A stretch of DNA of 64,000 nt from positions 2,852,001-2,916,000 of the forward strand of contig JAYKYS010000012.1 of NCBI GenBank assembly GCA_036924285.1, read 5' to 3'. Within the stretch, counting starts at the first letter, position 1. Every line of letters begins with the position of its first letter. Made by a program: the position numbers and the translations under genes. This document shows, piece by piece, positions 21,347 to 32,300 of the stretch. Source of the stretch: Asterella californica (Eukaryota; Streptophyta; Marchantiopsida; Marchantiales; Aytoniaceae). Under the pieces are notes generated by a model, which saw nothing but the letters and a program-made list of their open reading frames with translations, was not told the origin of the DNA and ran no database searches.

Positions 21347-22470
21347 GTGTGGTACTTTATTTTCCTCTGGTTTATGGGTGGACGACTTTTTGAAATAAGA
21401 GAACTCGTTACATTCATGATCGGTTCATCAGACTATGATATTGGTCATGAATTTCTCATGTTCTTTTTGTTCATCCAAGCATTGAAGAGTGTGCATGCTA
21501 TCGTGACAACATCTCGAGAGTTTTGGATAATACCCAGTCAACACACATGGTGGGACGTGATTCATAAGCAAGTATGTCCAAAATCCAAAATACAATCATG
21601 GATCCAAAACTCCAAACATGGATCTAATGTAGATTTTGGATACTCATATGAGAAAATACTACAGAATGTCGCATAGAAACTTTACGAAACTAGTAGACGA
21701 GATAGAACATTTCATGCCTAGTATCAACGAATGACCTGCAGCAAAAAAGCAAATAGAACTAATCAAATGACTGACAATATTGATCTATTGCTTTGCACAT
21801 AATGCTCAGTTAAGGACTCTTAGCGACATGTATTGCATTGAAGAATCGACTATAGTGAAATATACGACGATGATTATTGATATTCTTACTAGTAGAAGTA
21901 AACTATATTCCAAGTACGTACGTAGACCAGATATCACAGAGAGTAAAAACATTATGAGCAAGTTTGAACAGATTTGTGGAATCTCACAGATAATAGGTGC
22001 CATTGATGGTTCTCACATAAAATTGAGACACAAACCACCAAAAAAATATCTTCCGGAACACTATAGTTATCATCACTCTGATTACTCAATCTTGCTCCAA
22101 GGAGTTTGCGATTCCGATCTAAAGTTTTGGGACTTATGTTGCACCATGTCTGGCTCTACTCACGATGCTGCACATTTATGACAATCAAGTTTATATCAGT
22201 TGGTGGAAACAAAACATATTCTTGCTGAGCCAACAATCATAGTGAATGGAGAGAATGGTGCAATCATTATACTTCCTGTGTTACTTGGAGATACCGCTTA
22301 TTCACCAGAGTTGTGCACTGATTTTCTCTTGATTGACTTTCTCGTCTTATATTTCAGACCAAGTTATCAAACTTATTCCTGAGTATTGTGTACTGAATGA
22401 TAAGTTTGTCTCTTGGTTGAAAAGAGTGGTTAACACTCGTCATTGGTCTAGACTCACATTACCTTGGTTA
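21347..22470 (+). pseudogene. PIF/Harbinger transposase relic 1 (DDE_Tnp_4 type)
   Basis: The transposase would cut and paste PIF/Harbinger DNA elements. Recognised blocks, in several frames, are YRMSHRNFTKLVDEIE (near 21660), a helix-turn-helix-like LRTLSDMYCIEESTIVKY, the first catalytic Asp in IIGAIDGSHIKLR (near 21995), YSILLQGVCDSDLKFWD, GSTHDAAHL, and the second Asp in LLGDTAYSP (near 22285). The final Glu block (usually VERAFG) is not convincing. Stops separate the pieces. It sits between integrase and reverse transcriptase remains of the old copia relic. Confidence 0.8.
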
Positions 22471-23274
22471 CAATGCAAAAAATAAACCTCTTCATACATA
22501 TCTAGAAAAAGCTTCTCGTGTCCATTCAACTTTAAAAGCAGATTTATGAGTTGTATCTCTTGATTACACCAAACATCACACGAAATATACACTTAGTGCT
22601 CTATCAATATGCTAAAACGAAAACAATTGAACAAGAACTGATAACATTGTTGTTTTCTCATACCTCTCTTTGAATGCGATCGTTTTGATGAAGTTTAAGA
22701 TCATTGGATCGTCTTGTTGCTCATTTCGGTTGGTATATCATGTTCAATCTCCAATCCTCTTCTGAAAAGTGAATTATGGTTCTGAAAAACACCAAACACC
22801 ACACCATAGTTCATCAAGTCATGATTTGCTTGGTTTACCTCGAATTATGAAAAAATACACTAGAATCTACTTTAGAATGGACAAAAAGAAAAATGAACTA
22901 AAGATTCTTGTAGAGCATCTTTTTCTAGTAATTTTGATATAAAACATGACCTCTATTGAAAAAAATAAGAAAGTATGATCGAATTAAGACATGACGAAAA
23001 GGTGACTTTCAAACACTCCCAAGCACATTGCGTAACCTCGAGCTCTTGGGAGTCCTCTTGACTGTCACAAACCGGGTGTGTCATTTCGCGAAGTACTTAC
23101 TGGATAACCCGGTCCGACCTGACCCTAAACCCTTCATGTTTACGTCATTTTTCTCAAATGGAGGAGGCTCGACGCACTGTACCTCCATAATCAGTTTCAC
23201 AATACGCCGAGGACAAAATCTGACGTCCATGCCCGACTCATCATGTGAGTCAGGCTTCTATCATCTCCAAACAC

Positions 23275-23910
23275 TGCTCGATGATCCAAAGCCATCATCA
23301 AAGAGCTCAAGTCTCACACGGAGAATGGTAAGTGGACACTCATAGACGAACGAAGACCCATAACCAACAAGTGGCATTCAAGTTGAAGTTGAATTCAAAT
23401 GGGTCCATCATCCGAACAAGACACGGTTAGTGGCTCGAGGATTCATACAAGTGTACGTGTTTCATTTCATGGACACCTTCTTCCTAATGATCCGTGTGCA
23501 ATAAGTGCAACTAATATTGACCTCGCAGCTCAACACAATCTTCATGTCCACCAGATGGATGTGAAGACAACGTTTCTAAACGAGGTGCTGAATGAACAGA
23601 TCTACATGGTTGTCCTTGACGATGTCAACCTCCCAAGAACCGATAAAGTGTACAGGCTACTTTGTACACTTTATGGAAGTAATCTTCTCGAGAATGGTAC
23701 TTGATCATAGATAAGTTCTTTCTTTTTCTTGGGTTCAGTAAGTCAAGAGTTGACGATAATGTATACTACATACATAAGGATAATCAGTTTGTCATCCTTG
23801 CTCTTTATGTTGATGACACTATCATAGCAAGCAGCAGCAAAGGACTGCTGACGTACATCAAGAACAACCTCAGCGTTGTCGTGATGTGCATTACTTCACA
23901 TGGTAAATAA
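23275..23910 (+). pseudogene. Copia reverse transcriptase relic
   Basis: HNLHVHQMDVKTTFLNEVLNEQIYM is cut across two blocks and is the copia RT signature. KVYRLLCTLYG follows, and in the next frame IIDKFFLFLGFSKSRVDDNVYY and the catalytic LYVDD (near 23806). A stop and a frameshift near 23700 divide it. It probably belongs to the same relic as 18114-20810. Confidence 0.8.
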
Positions 23911-24129
23911 TTAACCTTTTAGTTGGAAGTGAGACTCTTCGTGTCAAGTTAAGACCTTAGAGAAGTCAATTATTGAAAAAGTGAGCATTTGAAAATTTGA
24001 AAACACCATGGCGTAGATCTCATCGTGCTGATCACCGTGGTATGTTAAAAAGTTACAAATGGAGTTCTAAGTAGAAAGTTATTTCGTGTACTTTTACAAG
24101 ATTTCTGAAATCAAAAAGTGTACCATAAA

Positions 24130-24670
24130 TTTGAGTGAGTTCAAAATTTAGGTCCTAGATTTCATCATGTAGATTGTAGTGTGTAGTATATGTTTGCATC
24201 TTAAAATGTAAAAGAAGATCACGTTTGGAGATAGTTATGGTGGTTCGAGTTATTGAAGCAAAAATAAAATAACGCGTTTTACTAGCATACAAGTTTAGAA
24301 ATTGGTCTCTAGAACCAGTTGTGAGAGTGGCTTCCATCAGTAGTTGAGTAAATCTATAGGGAGGAGGTCTCAAGATCAAATCCTCTCATACTCACAATCG
24401 GCTTGGAGTAGACTTACCCTTTTGGAGGAATATGTAAGACACCAAGTTGCACAGGAGCGAGACACTAGATGTCATTTAAACGTATCATGAATGCGAGACG
24501 CCTTCATCTATCCGTGCACTAGTGCACTCACTTGATATGGATGCTAGAGGGAGTTAACTGTCAGATTTTGGAATGGACCTTATGCTAGAGGACTAACTCG
24601 CTTTCAAGATGTCGAGGTAATTAGTACGAATTCGGTGTGCGACTCTCTAAGTCTTTGGGTAGCGAGATAA
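24130..24670 (+). repeat. Dispersed repeat E, copy 1
   Basis: Aligns by eye with 48120-48610 in the same orientation. Shared blocks include GATTGTAGT-TAGTATA, AATTGTGAGA-like CAGTTGTGAGAG, TGTAGTTGAG, ACCAAGTT, AGATGTC-TTTAAA and GGAATGGACCT/GGAATTCCT. It contains a tRNA-like B-box, AGATCAAATCC (24373-24383). No long open frame. Confidence 0.5.
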
Positions 24671-26229
24671 CATCAAAGAATTTCAAGTCGATATCAATTC
24701 TTTTGTAGAAAAATATAGATTTCGTCATGTGATATACATGGGTCAAAAAATCAAGACAAACTTATACTTCAGGAGACACTTACGACATTTCAGAATTAGA
24801 AGAGGTCGAAGAAACAACAACGACTACAATTCAGACTTTTGGTGTCAAAAACGAGGTGATTCTGATGGTCAGAGATAGCCGTGGTGAAGTTACTTCGGAT
24901 GGAGGTGTCAAAAGCTAATTGTATGATTGACTCGATAGTCGTCTATACATATGGATCTACGATTACATGTTAATTAGTCTTCCAAACACGTAAGAAGATA
25001 TTACGTGTTAAATTTTTCCAAAGATTTATTTTTCCGTTGTCACTTGTCTAAAGCATCATTTTACATCTATTAGGTGAAGGTCACATTAGGTTACTTAGGG
25101 AGGAGGAAAATCCCAGAAGAGGTGTATAATGGAAGTTATGTTTTTTTCCGATTATTATCGAAGAGAGTTATCGAGGAGTTGAGGAGAGAGGTTTATGGAG
25201 CTTACGACTAGATGATGTTCTGACTGATGACATTTGGACATCATGGAATTGAGGATTGAGTGTTGAGACGAGTAGAAAGGAGACCTGCAACTTGTACGCA
25301 TATCTTTTTGAATAAAAAATAAGAAGCTTCTGGATGAACGCACAAGTGCTTCAAAGGAATAGTTTTCTGAAATTTTGGATTCTTGAGCGTGACATTTTTA
25401 GTCTAGGTGATCTGAAGTTGAAGACTTGCAGATTGAATGATTTAGAATTGAAGACTTACGTGCGTGTTATGTGTTTTGTTTGAATCGAGAATGTGGTGGA
25501 AATTTCTTTGCAATCCATGTTCCATGTGTGATTTTGTATCTCTTTTCACGATCGTATCTCAGCTACAAGGTTCCGTCCTCCTCATGAAAGTCTCGTCTCA
25601 ACATATAATATGGTGATTTCATTGAGAGTCTTGCGATGATTGATCATGAAGGTTGAGTTTAACACGAAGAAGAGATGGATCGTAAGAGCATAAGCGTTGC
25701 TATTGCCTACTGTTGTCTCTATGGTTCTTGCATCTACATCTACATCTGTCGCACTTTTTACAACATCTGCAATTGCAACTATGGTAGCATTAGGTCTTGA
25801 TACTACTGAGATTTTGAAGATGTTTGCAGCCTTGGTCCAACAACATCCGATCGTTAGAGGGGGTGAGTTAAAATCTACAAAGGTTTTGCAGGCAATTGTG
25901 AATAGATGCGTAGAATTTGAGAGTAGAGATATTTCAAGATATCCACGTGAGTAGAGAGAAGAGATGGAGCTTGTGAGGATGATTGATGTAGAGATGATCG
26001 GCAGTTTTGAGTGATTCTTGAGTTGCGAGATCAAGTTAGAGATGTACAAAGAAGAAGTCTTGGTGTTTGACTGAGTTTTGATCGAGCTCTCTGAGAGGAA
26101 TTTTTTGGAAGAGGATTCTGAGAGAGTTACCAGGAGAACCGTTTTTGGACTAGGTTGAGCAACAACTTGGTCGCACAATGAGGTTGAAAGAGCTATAAAC
26201 CGGTCAATCTCACTTAAGGATAATTCAGA
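24671..26229. other. No gene recognised
   Basis: Open frames on both strands overlap at 25582-26178 (198 codons, minus) and 25697-25954 (85 codons, plus). The minus frame is Ser/Thr/Ile-rich without a known motif. The plus frame reads ILKMFAALVQQHPIVRGG and continues past a stop with helical, charged sequence. It could be an old transposon protein, but I cannot assign it. Confidence 0.35.
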
Positions 26230-26950
26230 TGACTATGATTACTAGTGCAACATAATTACAAAGATTCAGTTACACCCATACTCACTTTACTCAACTCTTT
26301 GACCAGTACGGTCACATCATTCTCCCTAATAGCATTCTTGCAAATAAGTTCTAAACCCACTCTCAACTTCACGTCACATAATATTCAAGGACTCCCAAGG
26401 TCTCCAATGTTCACTCCACTCATAGACATGAAAATGAGAGTGTCTTCCACCCTCTCACCTCCTCCTTATATACTCCATAATTTCTTACCGTGGTAACTTT
26501 CACTAAGTTATGTTACCTCACGATAAATACGAACTTCAAAATAGTAAAACTTCTAAAGACTACTAAGACTTAAGAATAGCACACACATTACTTGTTCTAC
26601 TTTACTAAAGTAAGAGATTTTAGTACTTTAGCTTTCCAAAGTGTTAACTTTTCATACTATCCAATAGAAAGATAACAACAAACTAACACGTCTTTTGAAG
26701 AGCATCTTCAGATATTTGTACATGATTTTCTATCATGCATCCAATCAGTGATGATCACAAAGTTACATACTTTTGAGAAGCATATTTGGAGCTCTACACT
26801 TGTCAAGTAGTGCTATAGTGGTACCTCTAATACTTTCCTCAACTTAGTTATAACTATCTCATCTAGTTATGCGTAGTTACAAATCTTCTAACTAGAGTAA
26901 CATATAAGATAGTCATACCTAACGAATGTAACATAAAAAACACACAAATG
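26230..26950 (-). repeat. LTR-like sequence, minus orientation (tentative)
   Basis: Read on the minus strand it begins ATGTTACATTCGTTAGGT, contains AGTTATAACTAAGT also found near the start of the gypsy LTR, and later has GTATATAAGGAGGAGG, comparable in place to the gypsy LTR TATA box followed by GAGGAG. The similarity to the 4314 LTR is partial, so this may be a decayed relative or a solo LTR. Confidence 0.3.
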
Positions 26951-27847
26951 ATGAGATATTTGTGGTGTGACAAAGTTGTCGAGAGAATTTGGTCTTAGAT
27001 ATAAGCAACTCTCAACGCTTGAGAGAATTATCTTGTGTACATAAAACATAATTGAAACTTAAGTTTAGATAATACGAAGATCATACTCCTTGATCACCAC
27101 GCTGGTCTACTTGCTCCCATAACTTATTGACTTCATGTTCTTTTACGTATCGAATTTCCTCATTCGTGTGTTTATGTTTCTGCTCATGTCGTTGCAAAAG
27201 AACACACATAACACATAACGTGAATGAAGAATAAGAATAAAGAGTAAGAAGTAAACTTGAAGAAGAGACTTAAGAAACAACTTAAGAGTAAGAATAAAAT
27301 AGTCATATAAAAGAATGAAAACAAAGTACTTACAAACTTTGAGAAGAACGTAAGAAAGCCGCTTTGTCCAAATAAATTGATGATCTTCTTACTGATAAGG
27401 ACACGTTGTTTTCCTTCAATGAACGTGCGATCAAGATCGCCCATAGCGTTGTCATTCTAATCTTGTCGTTTCTTTGTAGTAAGAACTAGGTACATATGGT
27501 GGTGGAAAGTGATGAGTTTTGACATTTGTTGTTGACTAATGTCTTCATATTCACTTGTTTAAGTGCGAAACTATCAACATAGCTGATTTGTCTCTCGATA
27601 GAGGTTTTGATGAGCTTTCAACAATTTTCAGAATCTCTTTCATCAACATCTTTACAAAGTCATATGCAGATCGCTTAACTTTCAGACTAGAAATTTGAGA
27701 GAAATCCAAACTGTTTGTATCCTCCAATGTTTTCTTGCCAGCTTGAGCAAGATTTGTGTCTACTTTGCCATACTGTACAAAAAAAACCAACAATATGAGA
27801 ATTTCTTTAAAGATTGTCGTACACTTTAAAATCAAAATCAAAAGGCT

Positions 27848-28110
27848 TCAAGTTTTTAAGTATTTCTCATGTTGGACTTGCAAGTAAGTTTGCTCAACAT
27901 AACTTAGGTTAGATCTTGTGAATGCATTAGTTATTACAAGAAGAACTTTCCCAGCAACAATACATCCTTGTGATTTACGAGTTGTAATTGCATAGCATAG
28001 CAGGAAAGGAAAACTTGATTTGGTGGGCCGTTCGGTCAATATAGGATAGTGGGTAGTCCAGTCTTGATATTCATCTAACTGCGATTCGTGCCACGGTTTT
28101 CTCTTCTAGA
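27848..28110 (-). pseudogene. PIF1-like helicase C-terminal fragment
   Basis: On the minus strand the frame reads YPILTERPTKSSFPFLLCYAITTRKSQG and ends with NAFTRSNLSYVEQTYL. PIF1-family helicases, including the helicase of Helitrons, end with a block like FPL-LAYA-TIHKSQG followed by G-L-YVA-SR. The KSQG and following aromatic YV positions match; the final SR is lost. Only this last block is present. A minus frame at 27551-27841 may be decayed downstream sequence. No Walker A motif is visible upstream, so this is a fragment. Confidence 0.55.
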
Positions 28111-28292
28111 TGTAAAGTCACCTAGACAACCACCGCTGCCTTGAGCACATCACCTCTACACTTGATGCAATGACAAAACATTGATGTTGTTGCTACATCC
28201 ACACGAGGATTTTGTGGCTCTGGCTCTCTGATGATGGATGACAACAACGATCCGCTATCATATGAAGAGTCTTAAGAGTTAAATTGCATATT

Positions 28293-28352
28293 GTTCATAT
28301 CATGGATTTATAGCATATATATCACATATATGCTATAAATCCAATTATGAAC
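28293..28352. repeat. Long hairpin
   Basis: Arms 28293-28320 and 28326-28352. The inner 18 bp (ATATATGCTATAAATCCA in the right arm) pair perfectly; the outer GTTCATA/TATGAAC also pair. The loop is 5 bases. Confidence 0.85.
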
Positions 28353-29352
28353 AGAAATATAATATGGTTTAATTAGTATGACATGACAATGTTAGATAAT
28401 GATTAGAAAACTTTCAGTCTTGACTGTATGGCTGCACTCTTGAGATGAAAATCTCTTTTCAGAATCATTGTACATCATGAACTTCTCTCTAGCGTAATTT
28501 TTAGTTACTTGTAAAGACTCTAGATATATAACTGTGCAATGTTATGAACTTTTTGCAGCATGCATAATTAGACAGACTGGTTCTATACTTGCTGCAAAAC
28601 TGATCTATGTCATGTGTTGTGTAAGACATCTCTAGACGTTGGAGCAAATCAACTTCAATGTTTTCTAACATGTTAAAAAGAGATAAATGATTAAACCATC
28701 ACATTTTTTTCTTGTGTCTAGTGACAGACTGGAATCAAGAACATTCTCTTTAGTTTTCTGTTTTTTCTAGACTCTAACATATTTTCTCTATCATATCAAA
28801 ATTTTGAACCGACACGAGATAGACTATTGAAATTCACAAAAAAAAAGTAAAACAATGTGTAGTTTTCAATAGATCCTTGACCCACATCTCATTTCCCATT
28901 GCAAGTCCCACACACAATCATAGTCCGCGCTCCGGATTCATGCGTAGTAGATGCTATTCCATCGTCTCATGCTCAGTATTTGGGAAGTTCACAGTCAATC
29001 AAATGAGGATATGGTCGGCGTGACCTGCGGTGATCATCTCTCTCTCCTCCGACCACGACCACGTCTTATCCCATAGCGTGGCTAGGCGAAGATAGGTATC
29101 TTTCGAGATCTCTTCATACGACTCTCTCGCCTGGTGGGCCGGGCGAGCTCCGGCTTCCTCGGGTCGACAAATATTCTGATGGCACAGCGAGAGGATTTAG
29201 AAGGGGAGTGCGAGGGCGCTTCAAACAAGGCCCGCTCGCTGGGAATTTGTCAATTGAGGAGAGCAAGTCGCTGTGCTCTTCTCTCGTGGCGATTCCGTCT
29301 TGCATTTTTACTAGGAAGAATTCCGGTCGAGTAGCTCGAGCAGCGGATTATC
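28353..29352. other. Upstream region of the P-protein gene
   Basis: AT-rich to about 28900, then GC-richer DNA that probably holds the promoter and 5' leader. I see no clear TATA box. CCACGT (29059-29064) and TTATC (29066-29070, the I-box GATAA on the other strand) are motif-level matches often found in light-regulated plant genes; alone they prove nothing. The leader before ATG 29353 is CT- and GA-rich. Confidence 0.35.
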
Positions 29353-32300
29353 ATGGATCGAGCAAGAGGAGCGTCCGTGACGCTGCTTCGAAGGCTTGCC
29401 CGCTCTGGAAATGGAGCGTCCAAGGGACTGCGTGCTGGTTCTCCTTCCGCGAGTGGAACCTCGTCCGCGTTGAGGAGATCATATTCGTGCCTCGCCCCGG
29501 GAAGAGGATGTGGAGCGAAGCAATTGGCTGGGGAGATGAGGCTGCCTTTCGGGCTGAGGTCCATCTCGCTCGCGGCTCTGCAGCCCAGCGACACGTTCCA
29601 AAGAAGGCACAACAGTCCTACTCTGGAGGAGCAGGGGAAGATGGCTGAGTTCGTCGGATTTGAGAGTTTGAATGCTTTGATAGACGCCACTGTTCCGAAG
29701 AGTATTGTGCGAGAGAAGATGAATTTGGGACCCTTCGATAAGGGACTGACTGAGAGTGAATTGCTGGTACACATGAAGGATTTGGCTAGCAAGAATAGAG
29801 TTTTGAAATCGTATATTGGCATGGGTTACTATAACACTTACGTGCCCCCGGTGATTTTGCGTAACATTATGGAGAACCCCGGATGGTACACGCAGTACAC
29901 CCCGTACCAGGCTGAGATTGCCCAAGGGCGACTAGAATCCCTGCTGAACTTCCAGACTATGATCACCGACCTCACCGGAATGCCCATGTCGAATGCATCT
30001 CTGCTAGACGAGGGAACAGCAGCAGCTGAGGCCATGGGTATGTGCTTAAGCATTGCCCGCGGCAAGAAGAAATCATTTATCATTGCTGACAATTGCCATC
30101 CACAGACAATCGACGTTTGTTTGACTCGTGCTCCCGGTCTCGGTGTCAACGCGGTGGTTGCCCCCCTCAAGTCGTTTGACTACAGCACAAAAGATGTCTG
30201 TGGAGTCCTGGTACAGTATCCTGCGACGAATGGTGAAGTGATCGACTACTCAGACTTCATCAATAACGCCCATGCGCACGGAGTGAAGGTGGTGATGGCA
30301 ACCGACTTGTTAGCCCTTACCTCGCTGAAGCCTCCGGGCGAGTTCGGAGCTGACATGACTGTAGGATCTGCTCAAAGGTTTGGAGTGCCGATGGGATACG
30401 GAGGTCCACATGCTGCATTCCTCGCAACCTCTCAGGAGTATAAACGTTTGATGCCTGGTAGAATCATCGGTGTTACCATTGACTCAGCCGGGAAGCCTGC
30501 ATTGCGTATGGCAATGCAGACCCGAGAACAGCACATCAGACGTGACAAGGCCACCAGTAACATCTGCACAGCACAGGTGAAATTGGTTTGTTTTGTGGCC
30601 TTTTGTGGTATGTTTGCTGCGTGGTCTGGTGTTTGTTTGCTGACCTGTGGGTCGGATGCAGGCTCTGCTAGCAAACATGGCAGCTATGTACGCTGTCTAC
30701 CACGGGCCAGAAGGTTTGAAAGTTATTGCCGATCGTGTCCACGGATTAGCAGCTGTCTTCGCCGCAGGTGTTTCTAAGTTGAGCGGAACGAAAGCGTCTA
30801 GCGCACCTTTCTTTGATACCGTAAAAGTGTCTGTTGCTGATGGTCAAGCATCGAAGATATCTGCCGCGGGCCGCGGGCATGGAGTGAATCTTCGTGTACT
30901 CGATTCCTCTACGGTTAGATTTCTTCCCCTGCTCGTCTGCATTTTCAGTTCAACGCACCGTAACTAGACTGTTGATGGAGTAGCTATCTGCTATGCATGT
31001 GTTCATAGTAAAATTTATAGTAAGCGCAGAAACGACAGACCAAGTACGATCGTTGACTATGGTCATCTTAGACGCTGACAAGAATATATGCACGCATGTC
31101 GTGATTATCACCTCTAGACAGCCACGGACTGACCTTCAAAGTATTACCTTTGTCTTGCACATTTCCAGTAGACCATGGCCAAAATAATTTCTTTATCACC
31201 CACGTTCATTTCGTTAGGGAAGCCATGTATTTTAACAGCGCAAGTACGAGAGACCTGCTGCCGTAGACGCACCAAAGCCTTTGTCGTTGCCACGCCCCTA
31301 CGACACGCTCCGAACCATGTAGTATCTGAAAGGGTTTTTGTCGGTCGTCGTGTGAGCTGCTTTTTGATTGTAACAGAGATAGAAAGCAATCAGTTGCCCT
31401 AGGTTGATTTGGTATGTAGTCCACTACAAAGCCAATTCCTCAAAGTTTCGATGACTATGAATGTCGAAGTTCAGTTGGCGACACGTTGCTCTTGAAGGAG
31501 GCCTTTTACATGAGCCAGTGGTTGCAAGTTCCCGTCTTAGGGACATCTGGGAATGGCGTAAACCTATCTGCTTATACGCAGTCTTATGTGTCTATTTGCA
31601 GATCACGGTCGCCTTCGATGAGACCACCACTCTCTCCGATGTGGATCAGTTGTTCGAAATTTTCGCAGGAGGAAAATCAGTGAGTATATCTGGTCTAACT
31701 CGATTAGTACTTTGCACTCTCTGTAGCGTCGATGCCAGTCATCTGATCCTGTTGGTGGAAGTGGCTAATTTGTTCCAAGAGTGAGTGCCCTTGCATTTCA
31801 TGTCATGTTGTTGAAATTGTTGTTACTGCTGTCTAAACCCAATAGGTCGATTTTACCGCCGAGTCATTGGCTTCGGAAGCTGCGCCAGCAGTTCCTAAGT
31901 CGTTGGAGCGCACCAGTCCCTACCTTACACATCCGATTTTCAACTCGTACGTAAACTTCTTTCTCACCTAGAGTTCTTTAAAGTCATTCTTAGTGCATCA
32001 AAGGGGAGTTCTAGCGCCCGTAAGTTCATCTTTTACGATGAGTTTTATACTAAGAGCGAGGATATTGCTGCGCGAACAGATAGAAGCATGCACACGACTC
32101 ATGTGGATGCGTGGATTTGCAGATATCACTCAGAGCATGAGCTATTGCGCTACCTCCACAGACTTCAGGCGAAGGACCTGTCGTTGGTCCACAGTATGAT
32201 TCCGCTCGGATCGTGCACCATGAAGCTGAACGCCACCACGGAGATGATGCCTGTGACATGGCCAGAATTCGCCAACCTTCATCCTTTTGCGCCCACTGAG

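Larger units (their letters stand above)
17730..23930 (+). mobile_element. Old Ty1/copia relic
   Basis: A probable 5' LTR (17730-17935), a primer site, gag, zinc knuckle, protease, integrase and reverse transcriptase remains appear in copia order over 6.2 kb, all heavily damaged. Between integrase (ends about 20810) and reverse transcriptase (starts about 23280) lies a Harbinger transposase relic, so the element is probably interrupted by a later insertion. I found no right LTR, so the right limit is where RT homology ends. Confidence 0.7.

Noticed and set aside
25582..26178. 198-codon minus-strand open frame
   Set aside because: Ser/Thr/Ile-rich with no motif; the plus strand has equally gene-like segments. 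Not supported as a gene.
27184..27444. Phe/Leu-rich minus-strand frame as a membrane protein
   Set aside because: It arises from a GAA/AAG-rich tract; composition alone explains the hydrophobic product.
29250..29925. Minus-strand open frames of 148-190 codons over the first P-protein exon
   Set aside because: They mirror the GC-rich plus-strand coding exon, have no family similarity, and the plus strand is certain.
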